Positions 1 through 8,704 are shown, counted from the stretch's first letter. The stretch: 64,000 nucleotides of DNA from CAVROP01 sp050008495 (GCA_050008495.1 JBEKMN010000007.1:1-64000); one strand, 5' to 3'. Numbers and translations: made by a program. The notes: generated by a model not told the origin, from the sequence alone.

Positions 1-430
1 TGTTTCCAGTCGCTGAGAATGCGGCTCACGCTTTCGCGAGAGGAGCCGATGTTTTGGGCAATCTCTTCGTGAGTCATGAAAAGCGCAATGCGCAGACCGT
101 CAGGTGACTGCTGCCCGTGTTTCTGTGCCCACTGCAAGAGGAATTGGGTGAGCTTGGCGTAAGTATCCGGCGCGAGGGCGAGCATCCGCGTCTGCTGCCA
201 CGCCCTGCCCAGCTCCATGCTGAGATGCTTGGCCACGCGGATCGCTACGTCGGGGTTGGCGCGCATGAACTGCAGAAACTCCAGACGCTGAATGAAACCC
301 ACCTAACTTGCGCTGAGCGTCTCCGCGGTGACCGGATAAGCTTCGTCTGCCATCAGGGAACTGAGGCCATCGTGTGGAACCATGCCCTGTGCACCATCAA
401 GGAGGACGTCGAGCGGAAGCCCGCTCCTCC
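1..430 (-). pseudogene. Broken Crp/Fnr-family transcription regulator (C-terminal part, runs off the window)
   Basis: Reading the minus strand gives a typical Crp/Fnr C-terminal half: an end-of-sensor stretch (SLMADEAYPVTAETLSAS), the dimerisation helix (QFMRANPDVAIRVAKHLS) and a winged-helix DNA-binding motif (MTHEEIAQNIGSSRESVSR) that continues past base 1. The frame is cut by an in-frame TAG at 303-305, exactly where relatives have a glutamine (family pattern SASQVGFI), so a single CAG to TAG change explains it. Upstream of about position 400 the frame no longer resembles the sensor domain. After the stop a GTG could restart translation and make a DNA-binding fragment, but no ribosome site is obvious. 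I call it a pseudogene; a sequencing error at one base is the alternative. Confidence 0.7.
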
Positions 431-654
431 CCCGGACGGTAATTAAGCTTTCAAGCCCACTCCTCTACCGTCGCCTGCTCTAGGAGCCGAAAAGTAACCA
501 TGATGAGAGAAGCCTTGGCCAAGCTAGACCGTGTTGGGAATGAACGTCCTTCGAATTCTGGTACGGCGACATCGAATTGAGGGAGTTTTGGTACGTTTCA
601 GACATTTGAGGGGATAATGGGAAAGAAAAAGATATTGATTCCAAAGGGGATAGT

Positions 655-731
655 TGGTACGCCCGGCAGGATTCGAACCTGCGGCCTGTTGCTCCGGAGG
701 CAACCGCTCTATCCATCTGAGCTACGGGCGC
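655..731 (-). tRNA. tRNA-Arg (anticodon CCG)
   Basis: The minus strand folds as a full cloverleaf: acceptor GCGCCCG pairing with CGGGCGT (G-U at the end), D-arm GCTCAGATGGATAGAGC, anticodon stem GTTGC/GCAAC with loop CTCCGGA, and T-arm with GGTTCGAATCC. Anticodon CCG reads the arginine codon CGG. Discriminator A and an encoded CCA tail are present at 655-658. Confidence 0.95.
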
Positions 732-837
732 ACGTCATTACCGCTAAACGACTTGCCGAAAGTGGCCAGGCTTTGAACTGCGGCCTTACTTGAGGATTTT
801 TCGGGAACCCGGCTTCACTCGCGTAGATTGGATTACC

Positions 838-996
838 CTACTCATCCTCCTCCGGCGTCAATCCTTCGTGCCGCATGTGAGCGCCGGGCGCGACATAATC
901 GCACCCAAAAGTATATATCGTGAATGGGTCGTGTGGGAAGTCATTGTTAATGACTCGTCCAGGCGGTTGCTTGTGTTTTGTCTTCGGTCCGCGCAC
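838..996 (-). CDS. Small unrecognised protein, possibly the end of a larger decayed gene
   Basis: A 52-residue frame from GTG 994-996 to TAG 838-840. Its composition is protein-like (VINNDFPHDPFTIYTFGC, then GAHMRHEGLTPEEDE at the end) and unlike the neighbouring noncoding DNA. Upstream in the same frame, beyond a TAG at 1006-1008, reading continues as a basic peptide (RAKRIAPLAHDAKKVLKRS) to about 1090, where it meets the 3' end of the amidohydrolase gene. The whole may therefore be one gene interrupted by a stop, or only the short downstream piece may be real. I do not recognise the family. The possible ribosome site (AAGGG, about 15 bases upstream of the GTG) is poor. Confidence 0.3.
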   Translation of the reverse strand: MRGPKTKHKQPPGRVINNDFPHDPFTIYTFGCDYVAPGAHMRHEGLTPEEDE

Positions 997-1097
997 CAGG
1001 AAGAACTAACCCTTAGGCCTCTCAGCCACAGATCTCTTCAGCACTTTCTTCGCATCATGCGCTAACGGCGCGATTCGCTTGGCTCTCACTGCGGAAA

Positions 1098-2456
1098 TTA
1101 CTGTCTGGGCCTTTTGCGGTATTGTTCGTACAGCCTCAGATGTTTGTTATCCGTTGAAGTCAACTGGCCATTGATGAAGAGATAGCGAACTTGCGTCGGG
1201 ATAGCGAGCGGGTCGCCATCGGTGACGATAAGGTCCGCTATCTTGCCGGTCTCGATTGTGCCCAACTCGTCCGCGAGGCCAAGGATCTGAGCCGGGTAGA
1301 GCGTGACGGCTCTCAAGGCCTCGTCGTAGGGAAGTCCATACGCCACCGCATTGGCGGCCTGGTAAGGCAGGCGGCGCGAAAACGAAGAGTCGTTAAAAGT
1401 CGCAAAGGCGATCTTGATGCCCGCAGCGTGCAGTTGGCCGGGCGTGGCGTAGGACTGGTCGTAGGGTGCGTCTTCGTCTTCGGGCAGAGCCTGCGTGGGC
1501 CCCAGAATCACCGGCACGTGCTTGGAGGCCAGCAACTCCTTGACCTTGTAGGATTCTGATCCGCCGCCCAAAATCATCTTGAGCTTTTGCTTCTCGCAGA
1601 ACTCGACCGCATCGTGAATGGCGCGCTTCTGTTCGGCCACCACCAGCACCGGCAGCTTGCCCTGCACGACAGGCACGAGCGCTTCGAGCTTGAGGTCACG
1701 ATCGAAGTTCTGTCCGGAGCCCTTCTCCATGGCTTGGGCGTAATGGCGCGCTCGCTCCAGCAAGTCGGTCAGTTCGAAGATCCGCTTGTCGTATTCCTGC
1801 TTCGCTTCCGTGAACGGACGCTCTCGGACGCTGAACGTACTGACGTCAAAAGACCGGGTCTGCATGGTTGGCCAATCCACCACCATGGCGACGGAGCGGC
1901 GAATGAGCATCTCCTCGACTGTCCAGCCCGCCAGGTTGATGGCCGAAGCCTGGCCGGTTATCACCGAGCCTCCACCGCCGCGGAATCCGCCTCCGCCCAG
2001 GGGCGTGGCCAGAGCGTGCGTGATGCCGTTGGCGCGCGCCACCGGGATCAGTTCGCTGGCCGGAAGAACTGCCGTCATGGCCACTAACTGCGGGTTGTAC
2101 GTCCCCACGTCGCTGGTGTCCACCGAGGCAGCCACGGCTTCGATCTCCCGCAGGCCGAGAGTGGTTGCGGAGTCGAAGATGCCGGGGTAAACTTCCAACC
2201 CCTTGGCATCAATCACCTCGGCATCGCCGGGAACCTCCACGCTGCGGCCTACGGCAGCGATCTTGCCGTCGCGAATCACCACTGTGGCGTTCTCGAGCGG
2301 CGGGCCGGCCAGCGTGTAAACCTTCGCGTCGCGCACGGCATAGACGTGCGAGGCCTCCGCGGGCTCAGGCATAGCGTTAGTGCACAGCCACGACGTGACA
2401 AGAGGCACGGCCATCAGGGTGGCCGCGAAGGCCAGCAGTATTCGTCGATGACTCAT
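1098..2456 (-). CDS. Exported amidohydrolase-fold protein lacking the metal-binding HxH
   Basis: A 452-residue protein with a signal peptide (residues 1-28) and the beta-sandwich plus TIM-barrel layout of the imidazolonepropionase-like amidohydrolases (VIRDGKIAAVG at about 61-70, PGIFDSATTLG at 91-101, IETGKIADLIVTDGDP near the end). In active members the strand after PG carries HxH; here it reads DSATT. The later barrel histidines are also replaced (VVAEQKRA, LGGGSESY), so metal-dependent hydrolysis is unlikely. AAGGAG lies about 10 bases upstream of the ATG. It is the last of three related genes in one direction and may be a partner or scaffold of the intact middle enzyme. That role is inferred from position. 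Confidence 0.8.
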   Translation of the reverse strand: MSHRRILLAFAATLMAVPLVTSWLCTNAMPEPAEASHVYAVRDAKVYTLAGPPLENATVVIRDGKIAAVGRSVEVPGDAEVIDAKGLEVYPGIFDSATTLGLREIEAVAASVDTSDVGTYNPQLVAMTAVLPASELIPVARANGITHALATPLGGGGFRGGGGSVITGQASAINLAGWTVEEMLIRRSVAMVVDWPTMQTRSFDVSTFSVRERPFTEAKQEYDKRIFELTDLLERARHYAQAMEKGSGQNFDRDLKLEALVPVVQGKLPVLVVAEQKRAIHDAVEFCEKQKLKMILGGGSESYKVKELLASKHVPVILGPTQALPEDEDAPYDQSYATPGQLHAAGIKIAFATFNDSSFSRRLPYQAANAVAYGLPYDEALRAVTLYPAQILGLADELGTIETGKIADLIVTDGDPLAIPTQVRYLFINGQLTSTDNKHLRLYEQYRKRPRQ

Positions 2457-2492
2457 CTGCGTCGCTCTCCTTCTGTGACCTCAGAGGTTCGT

Positions 2493-2586
2493 TGTCATCC
2501 TGAGCGTAGCGAAGGATCACCGCAGTTCGCGTTGTGCTCAAGAAACCGCATGAATACAGAGATCCTTCGCTTCGCTCAGGATGACA
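2493..2586. repeat. Dispersed hairpin repeat (TGTCATCCTGAGCG family), full copy
   Basis: Two 26-base arms (2493-2518 and 2561-2586) are inverted copies with one mismatch, beginning TGTCATCCTGAGCG, around a variable 42-base centre containing CGCAGTT. Other copies are at 8609-8704 and 57392-57474, with half copies at 19984-20014 and near 11027-11052. It separates two amidohydrolase genes. Confidence 0.85.
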
Positions 2587-2592
2587 GATGAA

Positions 2593-4032
2593 CTAGGTGT
2601 TGCTACTCAACTCGCCGGGCGCTCGAGGAGCTTTCGGCGTTCCCGCAGGCGGCGCCCCGGACTTCGGAGCGGCATTGGGGCCTGCGCCTGGCCGCCCCGG
2701 CCTTCTGCGGGCCTCGGCCGCTTTCGACTCCTTTTCGAGTAGTGCTTTCTTTTCTTTCTCCAGGGCTGCGCGACGGGTAAGGTCCTGCTGGCGGTCGAAG
2801 TAAACCTGGCCGTCGATCAAGACCTTCTGAGCCACGGCGTAGACGCTGAGCGGGTCTTTGTTGTAAATGGCAAGGTCCGCATCCTTGCCGGCTTCGATCG
2901 AGCCCACGCGGTCCGCGATGTGCAATTGGATGGCCGGGTTGATGGTCACCAGCTTCAACGCCTCATCGCGTGAGAGCCCGCCCCATTTCATGCTCTTGGC
3001 CGCTTCCTGGTTGAGGTGCCGGGCTTCCTCGCCGCTGTCGGAGTTGATCGATACCACAATGCCGCGTTCGGTCATGAGGGCGGCATTGTACGGGATGGCG
3101 TCGTAGGCCTCCACTTTGTAAGCCCACCAGTCGGAGAACGTGGAAGCGCCTGAGCCGCTCTTGGCGATTTCGTCCGCCACTTTGTAACCCTCGAGCACGT
3201 GCTGGAAAGTGGCGATCTTGAAGTGAAACTCCTCGGCCACGCGGATCAACTGTAAGATCTCATCCGCGCGGTAGCAGTGCATATGCACCAATCGTTTGCC
3301 TTCGAGCACCTCCAACAGCGGCTCGAGTTTCAGGTCGCGCCGAGGCGGAATCAAGTTTGCTTCGCCGGCGGCCTTCCTGCGGTTATAGTCGTCCCAGGCT
3401 TTCTTGTAATCCAACGCCTCTGAGAAAGCCTCGCGGAAAACGTCCACCACGCCCATGCGCGAGGCTGGATAGCGCTGCGATGTGCCGGGAAGCGAAAAGC
3501 CGGAGCGCTTGACGTTCTCTCCCAGGGCCCACTTGATCCCCGGCAGCGCGCCTTCGAAGGGAAGGTCTTTGGCCGGCTTTCCCCAGCGCAGCTTGATCAC
3601 CAGGGTTTGTCCCCCGATCGGGTTGGCGCTGCCGTGCAGGATGTTGGCAGTGGTCACGCCGCCCGCGAGGTCCCGGTAGATATCGATGTCTTCGGGGTTC
3701 AGGACGTCCGCGATATTCACCATGGAGGAGACGCTGACGCTGCCTTCATTGACGCTGCCCGCCACCGCGATGTGCGAATGGCAATCGATGATGCCCGGCA
3801 TCACAAACAGGCCTGTGGCATCGATCACCTTCGCCCCTTCCGGCGCCTTCAGGCCCTTTCCCACTTCCGCGATCTTGCCGTCGCGGATCAGGACGTCGCC
3901 GTTTTCAATCGTCCCCTGGGTGACGGTAAGGATGGTGCCGGATTTGATTAAGGTAACCTCCGCAGCTTGGGCGCCGGGGGCGCAAACCGCCAGGAGGCAC
4001 AGCACGCTGATCAAACCAGATGCGCGTTTCAT
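2593..4032 (-). CDS. Exported metal-dependent amidohydrolase (imidazolonepropionase-like)
   Basis: A 479-residue protein with a signal peptide (residues 1-23, ending AQAA). It keeps the metal-dependent amidohydrolase signature: PGIIDCHSHI with H85 and H87, barrel histidines in LVHMHCYRAD and FQHVLEGYK, and the aspartate in SINSDSGEE. C-terminal IEAGKDADLAIYNKDP is the usual closing strand. The last 50 residues are charged then Pro/Gly/Ala-rich and probably disordered. The ATG directly follows the TAG stop of the upstream gene, with AGGAGG eight bases before it, so the two are translationally coupled. Relatives act on cyclic amides, dipeptides or imidazolones; the substrate here cannot be read from sequence. 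Confidence 0.88.
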   Translation of the reverse strand: MKRASGLISVLCLLAVCAPGAQAAEVTLIKSGTILTVTQGTIENGDVLIRDGKIAEVGKGLKAPEGAKVIDATGLFVMPGIIDCHSHIAVAGSVNEGSVSVSSMVNIADVLNPEDIDIYRDLAGGVTTANILHGSANPIGGQTLVIKLRWGKPAKDLPFEGALPGIKWALGENVKRSGFSLPGTSQRYPASRMGVVDVFREAFSEALDYKKAWDDYNRRKAAGEANLIPPRRDLKLEPLLEVLEGKRLVHMHCYRADEILQLIRVAEEFHFKIATFQHVLEGYKVADEIAKSGSGASTFSDWWAYKVEAYDAIPYNAALMTERGIVVSINSDSGEEARHLNQEAAKSMKWGGLSRDEALKLVTINPAIQLHIADRVGSIEAGKDADLAIYNKDPLSVYAVAQKVLIDGQVYFDRQQDLTRRAALEKEKKALLEKESKAAEARRRPGRPGAGPNAAPKSGAPPAGTPKAPRAPGELSSNT

Positions 4033-5754
4033 CTATTCAACCTCCTGGCCGGCGCTTCCAGCCGGAGCCGTGCCGCCGGCACGCGTGCCCGTAAAGTCCA
4101 CCGACATGCCGCCCCCGCTGGCTGTCCCTTTCATCTGCTCGCCCTCGAGCGTCCCGCTAAAGGTGACGTCGGTGGGGCTGCCTTCCAGAGTGAGGCTTAA
4201 CGTAAAGCTGAACTGGTTGCCGCTTACCCAGCCCTCGCTGATTGAAACCGTGCCCACGGAGCCGAGCGTCGAACCGGAGACGCCGGTGAGCGACCCGCTC
4301 AGCGTGCCGTCGGTTGCCATGCTGAGGTCTGCCGTGGCTTCCTCCGGCCCCTGCGGGCTCGTCAGGCTGATTTTCCATTTCCCGGTGAGTTTAACGGTCG
4401 GCGGCGCCGTCGGTCGTCCAGGCTCGTGCACTTCGTAGCGGCGGCCGTCCACGAAGGTCATTTTCACCTTGGTCTTTTCGTTGAACGCATCCCCATCCGT
4501 CACCACCAGGTTGGCGATCTTGCCGGGCTCGATGGAACCCAAACGGTCGCCCACACCCAGAATCTCCGCCGCACTCAGGGTGAAGGCGCGCAGGGCTGCA
4601 TCGGCGGGGAGACCCGCGTCGATCGCCTTCTTCGCGTTCTTAAGCGCGTCCTTGGGAACCCCGGTCCCTTCGAGATAGAAGGCGAACTTCACGCCAGCCT
4701 TCTGGAGCGCGGCTGGGGCGGAAGGCGCGCGATCCCGGAGGCGGAGCACGCGCAGTGGTTCCTCCGCCTCCGGGTCGGCGTCTCTCTCCCTCTCCGGCCA
4801 CTTCAGGTTCACCAGCACCGGGACCTTCGCGGCCGCCAGTTCATCGGCATACTCGTAGGCTTGCTGGCCGCCGTAAATGATGGTATGTGCGGTAAGCCGA
4901 TCCGCTATCAAAAGCGCCCGGTGCATTTCCTGCGCCGTGTTCCCCGGCAACAGGACCGGCCGGCCGGAGACCAGCGTATCGTTCACCACGATTTCCGTGC
5001 GGTCATAGGTGGGCCGCTCCAGACCTTGCGGGTGCGAGCGGTAGACAGGCTCCGCCTGGTTGTACCAGTTGGCATCCAGAAAGACCTGGCGGACGTAGGC
5101 GATCACGCCCATCAAGGAGTCGGGGAAATTTGCGAAGCCTCGCGCCGGCTGGAGGGTAATCAGAAGAGCGCTGGGAGCGGACACCACCATTGCGCTCGGC
5201 CGATCCCCTGCAAGGTTGATCACCGCGCCTTGGCCCGGGAATATCCCGGTCATTGGCGCGGCCAGGGCGGAAGTGAAGCCGCCATCGCGCCAGGTTTCAA
5301 TCCGCTTGTCCTCCACCTTGAGTTCGTCCGCGGCGTCTGTCCAGGGCGTGCTCGCCGGGCGATCCTCGGGGCCGCGTGAGACTTGCTGCGCCTGCTGCGG
5401 TTGACCCCTGCCGGCGCCTCCGCCACCTCCTCCGGGTCCCGCCGGGGCAGGCGGGCCCAGTCCCAGGTCGCTCAGCGCATTGATGAAGCCGGGGTAAACC
5501 CTCAGGCCCTTGCCTTCAATGACCCAGGCTTCCGGCGGAATGCTCACGTTCTCGCCCACCGCCACGATCAGGCCGTTGGCGATCACCACCGTTCCGTTCT
5601 TGATCTCAGGCCCGGAAACCGGCACGATGCGCGCATGGCGAATGGCGAAGTAGCGTGGCTCTTCCGCCCCGGCGCGAAGCGCCATGCCGAGCACCAATGC
5701 CACCAGCACCCACTTCCCTGTTGCCCTTAAGACCCTGTCCGCCCATTTCGCCAT
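4033..5754 (-). CDS. Exported amidohydrolase-fold protein without HxH, with a C-terminal beta domain
   Basis: A 573-residue protein from ATG 5752-5754, which has a strong GGGAGGAG site six bases upstream; a longer frame to 5823 lacks one. The start gives a clean signal peptide (VLVALVLGMALRAGAEE). The fold follows the amidohydrolases (IEPGKIANLVVTDGD, DGRRYEVHEPG), but the HxH site reads INALSDLG and later histidines are missing, so it looks catalytically dead. A Gly/Pro/Gln-rich linker lies near residues 102-125. The last 110 residues are a separate beta-rich domain (LTGKWKISLTSPQG, then repeats of GTLSGSLTG type) like lipocalin-type add-ons in secreted acidobacterial proteins. It is the first gene of the three-gene run. 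Confidence 0.8.
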   Translation of the reverse strand: MAKWADRVLRATGKWVLVALVLGMALRAGAEEPRYFAIRHARIVPVSGPEIKNGTVVIANGLIVAVGENVSIPPEAWVIEGKGLRVYPGFINALSDLGLGPPAPAGPGGGGGGAGRGQPQQAQQVSRGPEDRPASTPWTDAADELKVEDKRIETWRDGGFTSALAAPMTGIFPGQGAVINLAGDRPSAMVVSAPSALLITLQPARGFANFPDSLMGVIAYVRQVFLDANWYNQAEPVYRSHPQGLERPTYDRTEIVVNDTLVSGRPVLLPGNTAQEMHRALLIADRLTAHTIIYGGQQAYEYADELAAAKVPVLVNLKWPERERDADPEAEEPLRVLRLRDRAPSAPAALQKAGVKFAFYLEGTGVPKDALKNAKKAIDAGLPADAALRAFTLSAAEILGVGDRLGSIEPGKIANLVVTDGDAFNEKTKVKMTFVDGRRYEVHEPGRPTAPPTVKLTGKWKISLTSPQGPEEATADLSMATDGTLSGSLTGVSGSTLGSVGTVSISEGWVSGNQFSFTLSLTLEGSPTDVTFSGTLEGEQMKGTASGGGMSVDFTGTRAGGTAPAGSAGQEVE

Positions 5755-6143
5755 GACGCACTCCTCCCGTGTCGCTCTGCGCCGCTCCCTCGCCAGTGCT
5801 GGCTGTCTCGCGAAGACGGGCATCTTACGTCAGGCGATTTTCCGATTCAAGCGATTTGTTCTACGAGGCCCGCTCAGCCTTCGGGTCATGGGTGACGCAG
5901 GTGCGGGAAAGGGGATGGAGGCGAAGGTGCGGTTTGGTAACCCAAGACGCCAAGTCGCAAAGAAACTCAAAGTGGACTCAACAGTTCTTCTTTGCGATCT
6001 TTGCGTGCTTTGCGCCGTTGCGTGAAACCGGTTCGTGCCGCATCGTCGCGGTCCCCGGGGCCGGCCATCTCCAGCGCCGCGAGAATGCAGATCCGCGAAC
6101 CCTGCCGGCCCGCGCAATGGATCTGGAGATTACTGAAACGGGG
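5755..6143. other. Gene-free interval with remnants of a dispersed repeat
   Basis: No supported gene in this 389-base gap. Bases 5940-6030 carry a CCCAAGACGCCAAGTCGCAA stretch followed by TTTGCGATCTTTGCGTGC, low-complexity motifs of the kind scattered between genes in related genomes. The left part holds the ribosome site of the 4033-5754 gene. Confidence 0.5.
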
Positions 6144-7061
6144 TTAAGCCCAATCGCGGTCGCGGGCGATACCACTCTCGAGCATACCCTGTACATGCGC
6201 AACGTCGTCGCGAATCTGCCAATCGAACATGCCGACAGCGAGGAAATCTCCTCCATGCTCGAACGCCATGCGAAAGCCTTCCTGGGGTTTCACGCGGCCC
6301 GCGCCCAACACCTTAAAGGCAATCCACGGCTTCTTGATCGAGCGCATGAAGATCCCGACTTCAGCGGCTTCGCTGCAATAGTAATTCACGCGGTTGATGG
6401 CGACCATGTAGAAGTCCGGGTCGATTCTCGACTGAACGCAGGCGCGCGCGGTGTCGAGTTGGTGAGCGCCGACACCCGCCATGAGTCCAAGTTTCTTGAA
6501 GCCCTCGACGATCTCGCCCACTTCGCCGGCCTTCCCATGTTTCACCAGATCGTCCGCGACTCCGCCATGCAGGTAAACGGCAATGGCGCCGTTGTCGCGA
6601 GCGCGCTTGGCGTTCTCAACCGGATCGCCCTGCTCCGGCGCAGAGGTGGCAATCCACTGCAGCGTGCCGCCCCGTTCTTTCTTATACATATTGTAATGGC
6701 TGATAATACGATCGTCGGCACGCATCAGCAGAGTGTTAATGCCATTCTGCTCCGCGAGCCTCAATGTTTCCAGGATTTTCTGAGTATTGAAATACTGTTT
6801 CATGAAGTCAGCTTGATAGACAAGTTCGCCCGCGTGGGCAATTCCCGAGACCGGGTCCCCGCCAATGATCAGCCGGGAAACTTCGTACTTGCCGAATTTC
6901 CCGCGCGGCAACCCCTTTACAGGCTCCTTCGGCGTCGATTCCTGCGCCGGAGCGCTCACATGGGCCATGAGCGCACGACGCTCATAACTAATTCCCCCCA
7001 GCAGAGCGGCGGAGGCTCCAAGAGAATTCTTCAACAATTCGCGGCGGCAGAATCTGTTCAT
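6144..7061 (-). CDS. Tat-type exported TIM-barrel protein, aldo/keto-reductase-like
   Basis: A 305-residue protein starting with a twin-arginine-like leader (CRRELLKNSLGASAALLGG). The mature part looks like a short TIM barrel related to aldo/keto reductases: YEVSRLIIGGDPVSG at the start, then AEQNGINTLLMR, AIAVYLHGG, GLMAGVGAHQLD and KPWIAFKVLGAGR. The full aldo/keto reductase D-Y-K-H tetrad is not obvious, so enzyme activity is uncertain. It is a diverged paralogue of the protein at 25350-26348, sharing the same order of motifs. A Gfo/Idh/MocA gene lies 80 bases upstream in the same direction, and the two may share a transcript. AAAGGA is nine bases before the ATG. Confidence 0.65.
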   Translation of the reverse strand: MNRFCRRELLKNSLGASAALLGGISYERRALMAHVSAPAQESTPKEPVKGLPRGKFGKYEVSRLIIGGDPVSGIAHAGELVYQADFMKQYFNTQKILETLRLAEQNGINTLLMRADDRIISHYNMYKKERGGTLQWIATSAPEQGDPVENAKRARDNGAIAVYLHGGVADDLVKHGKAGEVGEIVEGFKKLGLMAGVGAHQLDTARACVQSRIDPDFYMVAINRVNYYCSEAAEVGIFMRSIKKPWIAFKVLGAGRVKPQEGFRMAFEHGGDFLAVGMFDWQIRDDVAHVQGMLESGIARDRDWA

Positions 7062-7141
7062 GACTCAAGTCCTTTCAGCCCGGCAGGGCAGTCAATCGAG
7101 TGGCACAGATTTGGGAGTGCATGAAGTGTCAGAGTACAGGA

Positions 7142-8455
7142 TCAAACTTTCGGCGTCTCATACGGCTTGCGGTGCTCGCGGGTCAGAAACGCGTTGGCTT
7201 GCTTATCGTGCCCAAACGTTTCCGTCTTGGGATCGAACGTCACGTCCCGCCGCAGGTGCGTCACGATATTTCCCAGGTGGCAGACCGTGGTGGAGATTCT
7301 CCCGATCTCAACATCGGCGTTCGGCGTTTGGCGGCTGCGCACACAGTCCAGAAAGTTCTTCTCGTGCAAGCCGCTCTCCCGTTCGTCGTCGGCCTTTTCG
7401 CTAGGCCCGGGGCCGCCATCCGGGAAGAACACCTCCCAGCCGTCGTGTGCGACCACCAGCGTTGCGTCGCTGCCAATGAACGCTATGCCTTCGCGGTGTC
7501 CGTAAACAGGGTGTTGCTTGGCAAAACTGCGAAGTTCCCAGGTCAGCATGAAGTCGCCGTATTCATAGGTCAGCATTTGGGTGTCGGGGACTTCCTTCGC
7601 ATTCTTGAGCCAGTAGATTCCGGAATTGCCGCTCACCCGGGTGGGCAGCGCGTTGTCCAGGCCGCCGCGCAGCGCCTCGATTCCCCAGAGCGCCACGTCG
7701 AGCATGTGCACGCCCTGGTTGCCCAGTTCGCTGTTCCCATAGTCCCAGAAGAACCGCCAGTTGTAATGGAAGCGATTGACATTGAACGGCCGCTTCGGCG
7801 CCGGACCCAGCCAGACATCATAGTCTACCGTCGAGGGTGGATCGCTGTCAGGCGGATTACCGATGCTGGGACGCAACTGGCACTCCCACGTATTGATTTC
7901 GCAGAGTTTGCCCAGTTTGCCCGTCTTCAGGTATTCGATGGCGCTTTGGAAGTGCGGTGCGCTTCGATTCTGGGTGCCCACCTGGCCGATGCGCTTGTAT
8001 TTTCGCACCGCATCGCGAACCAAATGGCCATCGTGGATCGTCTGGGTCAGCGGCTTTTCGATGTAGATGTCTTTTCCCGCCTGGCAGGCCAGAATGCCGA
8101 TCCGGGCGTGCCAATGGTCCGGCACGGCAATAATAACGCCATCAATTTCTTTGTCATCCAGAACCTGTCGGAACTCCCGGGTGGTGCCGGGCGCCTTGCC
8201 CTGCGCCTTCTCGAACTCCGGGTTGACTTTATCGAGGATTGCCTGGTCGATGTCGCAGAAAGTCTTTAGCTCGGCTCCGGCGCCGATGGCCCGCAGAGCG
8301 TCTCCACGCCCTTGGTTCCGGCCCCCAAGGAGACCGAGGATCACCTTGTCGTTAGCGCCCAAGGCGCGCGAGTTCAAGTTCAAAAACCCACCCGCCGCCA
8401 AGGCGGACGCCATGCCTATTTGCTTCACAAACTGCCTGCGTGTTTCCTCTGCCAT
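7142..8455 (-). CDS. Tat-exported Gfo/Idh/MocA-family oxidoreductase
   Basis: A 437-residue protein. ATG 8453-8455 is preferred because AGGAG is five bases upstream; an upstream in-frame GTG overlaps that site. A twin-arginine leader (TRRQFVKQIGMASALAAGG) precedes an N-terminal Rossmann domain (VILGLLGGRNQGRG), the family's catalytic-lysine motif (IYIEKPLTQ) and GVIIAVPDHWHA, then the alpha/beta C-terminal domain ending NFLDCVRSR. The family oxidises or epimerises sugars with NAD(P); Tat-exported members such as Zymomonas glucose-fructose oxidoreductase keep the cofactor tightly bound. The substrate is unknown. It resembles the proteins at 20304-21650 and 49578-51125. Confidence 0.85.
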   Translation of the reverse strand: MAEETRRQFVKQIGMASALAAGGFLNLNSRALGANDKVILGLLGGRNQGRGDALRAIGAGAELKTFCDIDQAILDKVNPEFEKAQGKAPGTTREFRQVLDDKEIDGVIIAVPDHWHARIGILACQAGKDIYIEKPLTQTIHDGHLVRDAVRKYKRIGQVGTQNRSAPHFQSAIEYLKTGKLGKLCEINTWECQLRPSIGNPPDSDPPSTVDYDVWLGPAPKRPFNVNRFHYNWRFFWDYGNSELGNQGVHMLDVALWGIEALRGGLDNALPTRVSGNSGIYWLKNAKEVPDTQMLTYEYGDFMLTWELRSFAKQHPVYGHREGIAFIGSDATLVVAHDGWEVFFPDGGPGPSEKADDERESGLHEKNFLDCVRSRQTPNADVEIGRISTTVCHLGNIVTHLRRDVTFDPKTETFGHDKQANAFLTREHRKPYETPKV

Positions 8456-8608
8456 AGTCACTCCTGTGTATTACTCACCACCTCACACGGATTCCCAACA
8501 CTCTAAGCATTCAGGCGGCAATCCGGTCGTGCACGATTCTACACCATCTCTCCAATTTCGGCGTCGTAGCGCGTTTTCAGGCACTTCCGTCGAATGTCAC
8601 GCGAAGTC

Positions 8609-8704
8609 TGTCATCCTGAGCGAAGCGAAGGATCTCCGCAGTTTCTCTTTTTGCTCACCGTTTAAGAACAACTGCAGAGATCCTTCGCTTCGCTCAGGAT
8701 GACA
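8609..8704. repeat. Dispersed hairpin repeat (TGTCATCCTGAGCG family), perfect arms
   Basis: Arms 8609-8634 and 8679-8704 are perfect 26-base inverted copies, so RNA from either strand would form a long hairpin. It occupies most of the 322-base gap between two minus-strand genes and could stabilise or end transcripts, though no U-tract follows. The rest of the gap shows no gene. Confidence 0.85.

Noticed and set aside
4426..5379. 317-residue plus-strand frame opposite the first amidohydrolase gene
   Set aside because: It is antisense to a well-supported gene with signal peptide and motifs; its translation has no recognisable domain and reflects high-GC codon bias.
5769..7124. 451-residue plus-strand frame
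   Set aside because: It is antisense across the TIM-barrel gene and the repeat gap; composition is low-complexity and no start signals exist.
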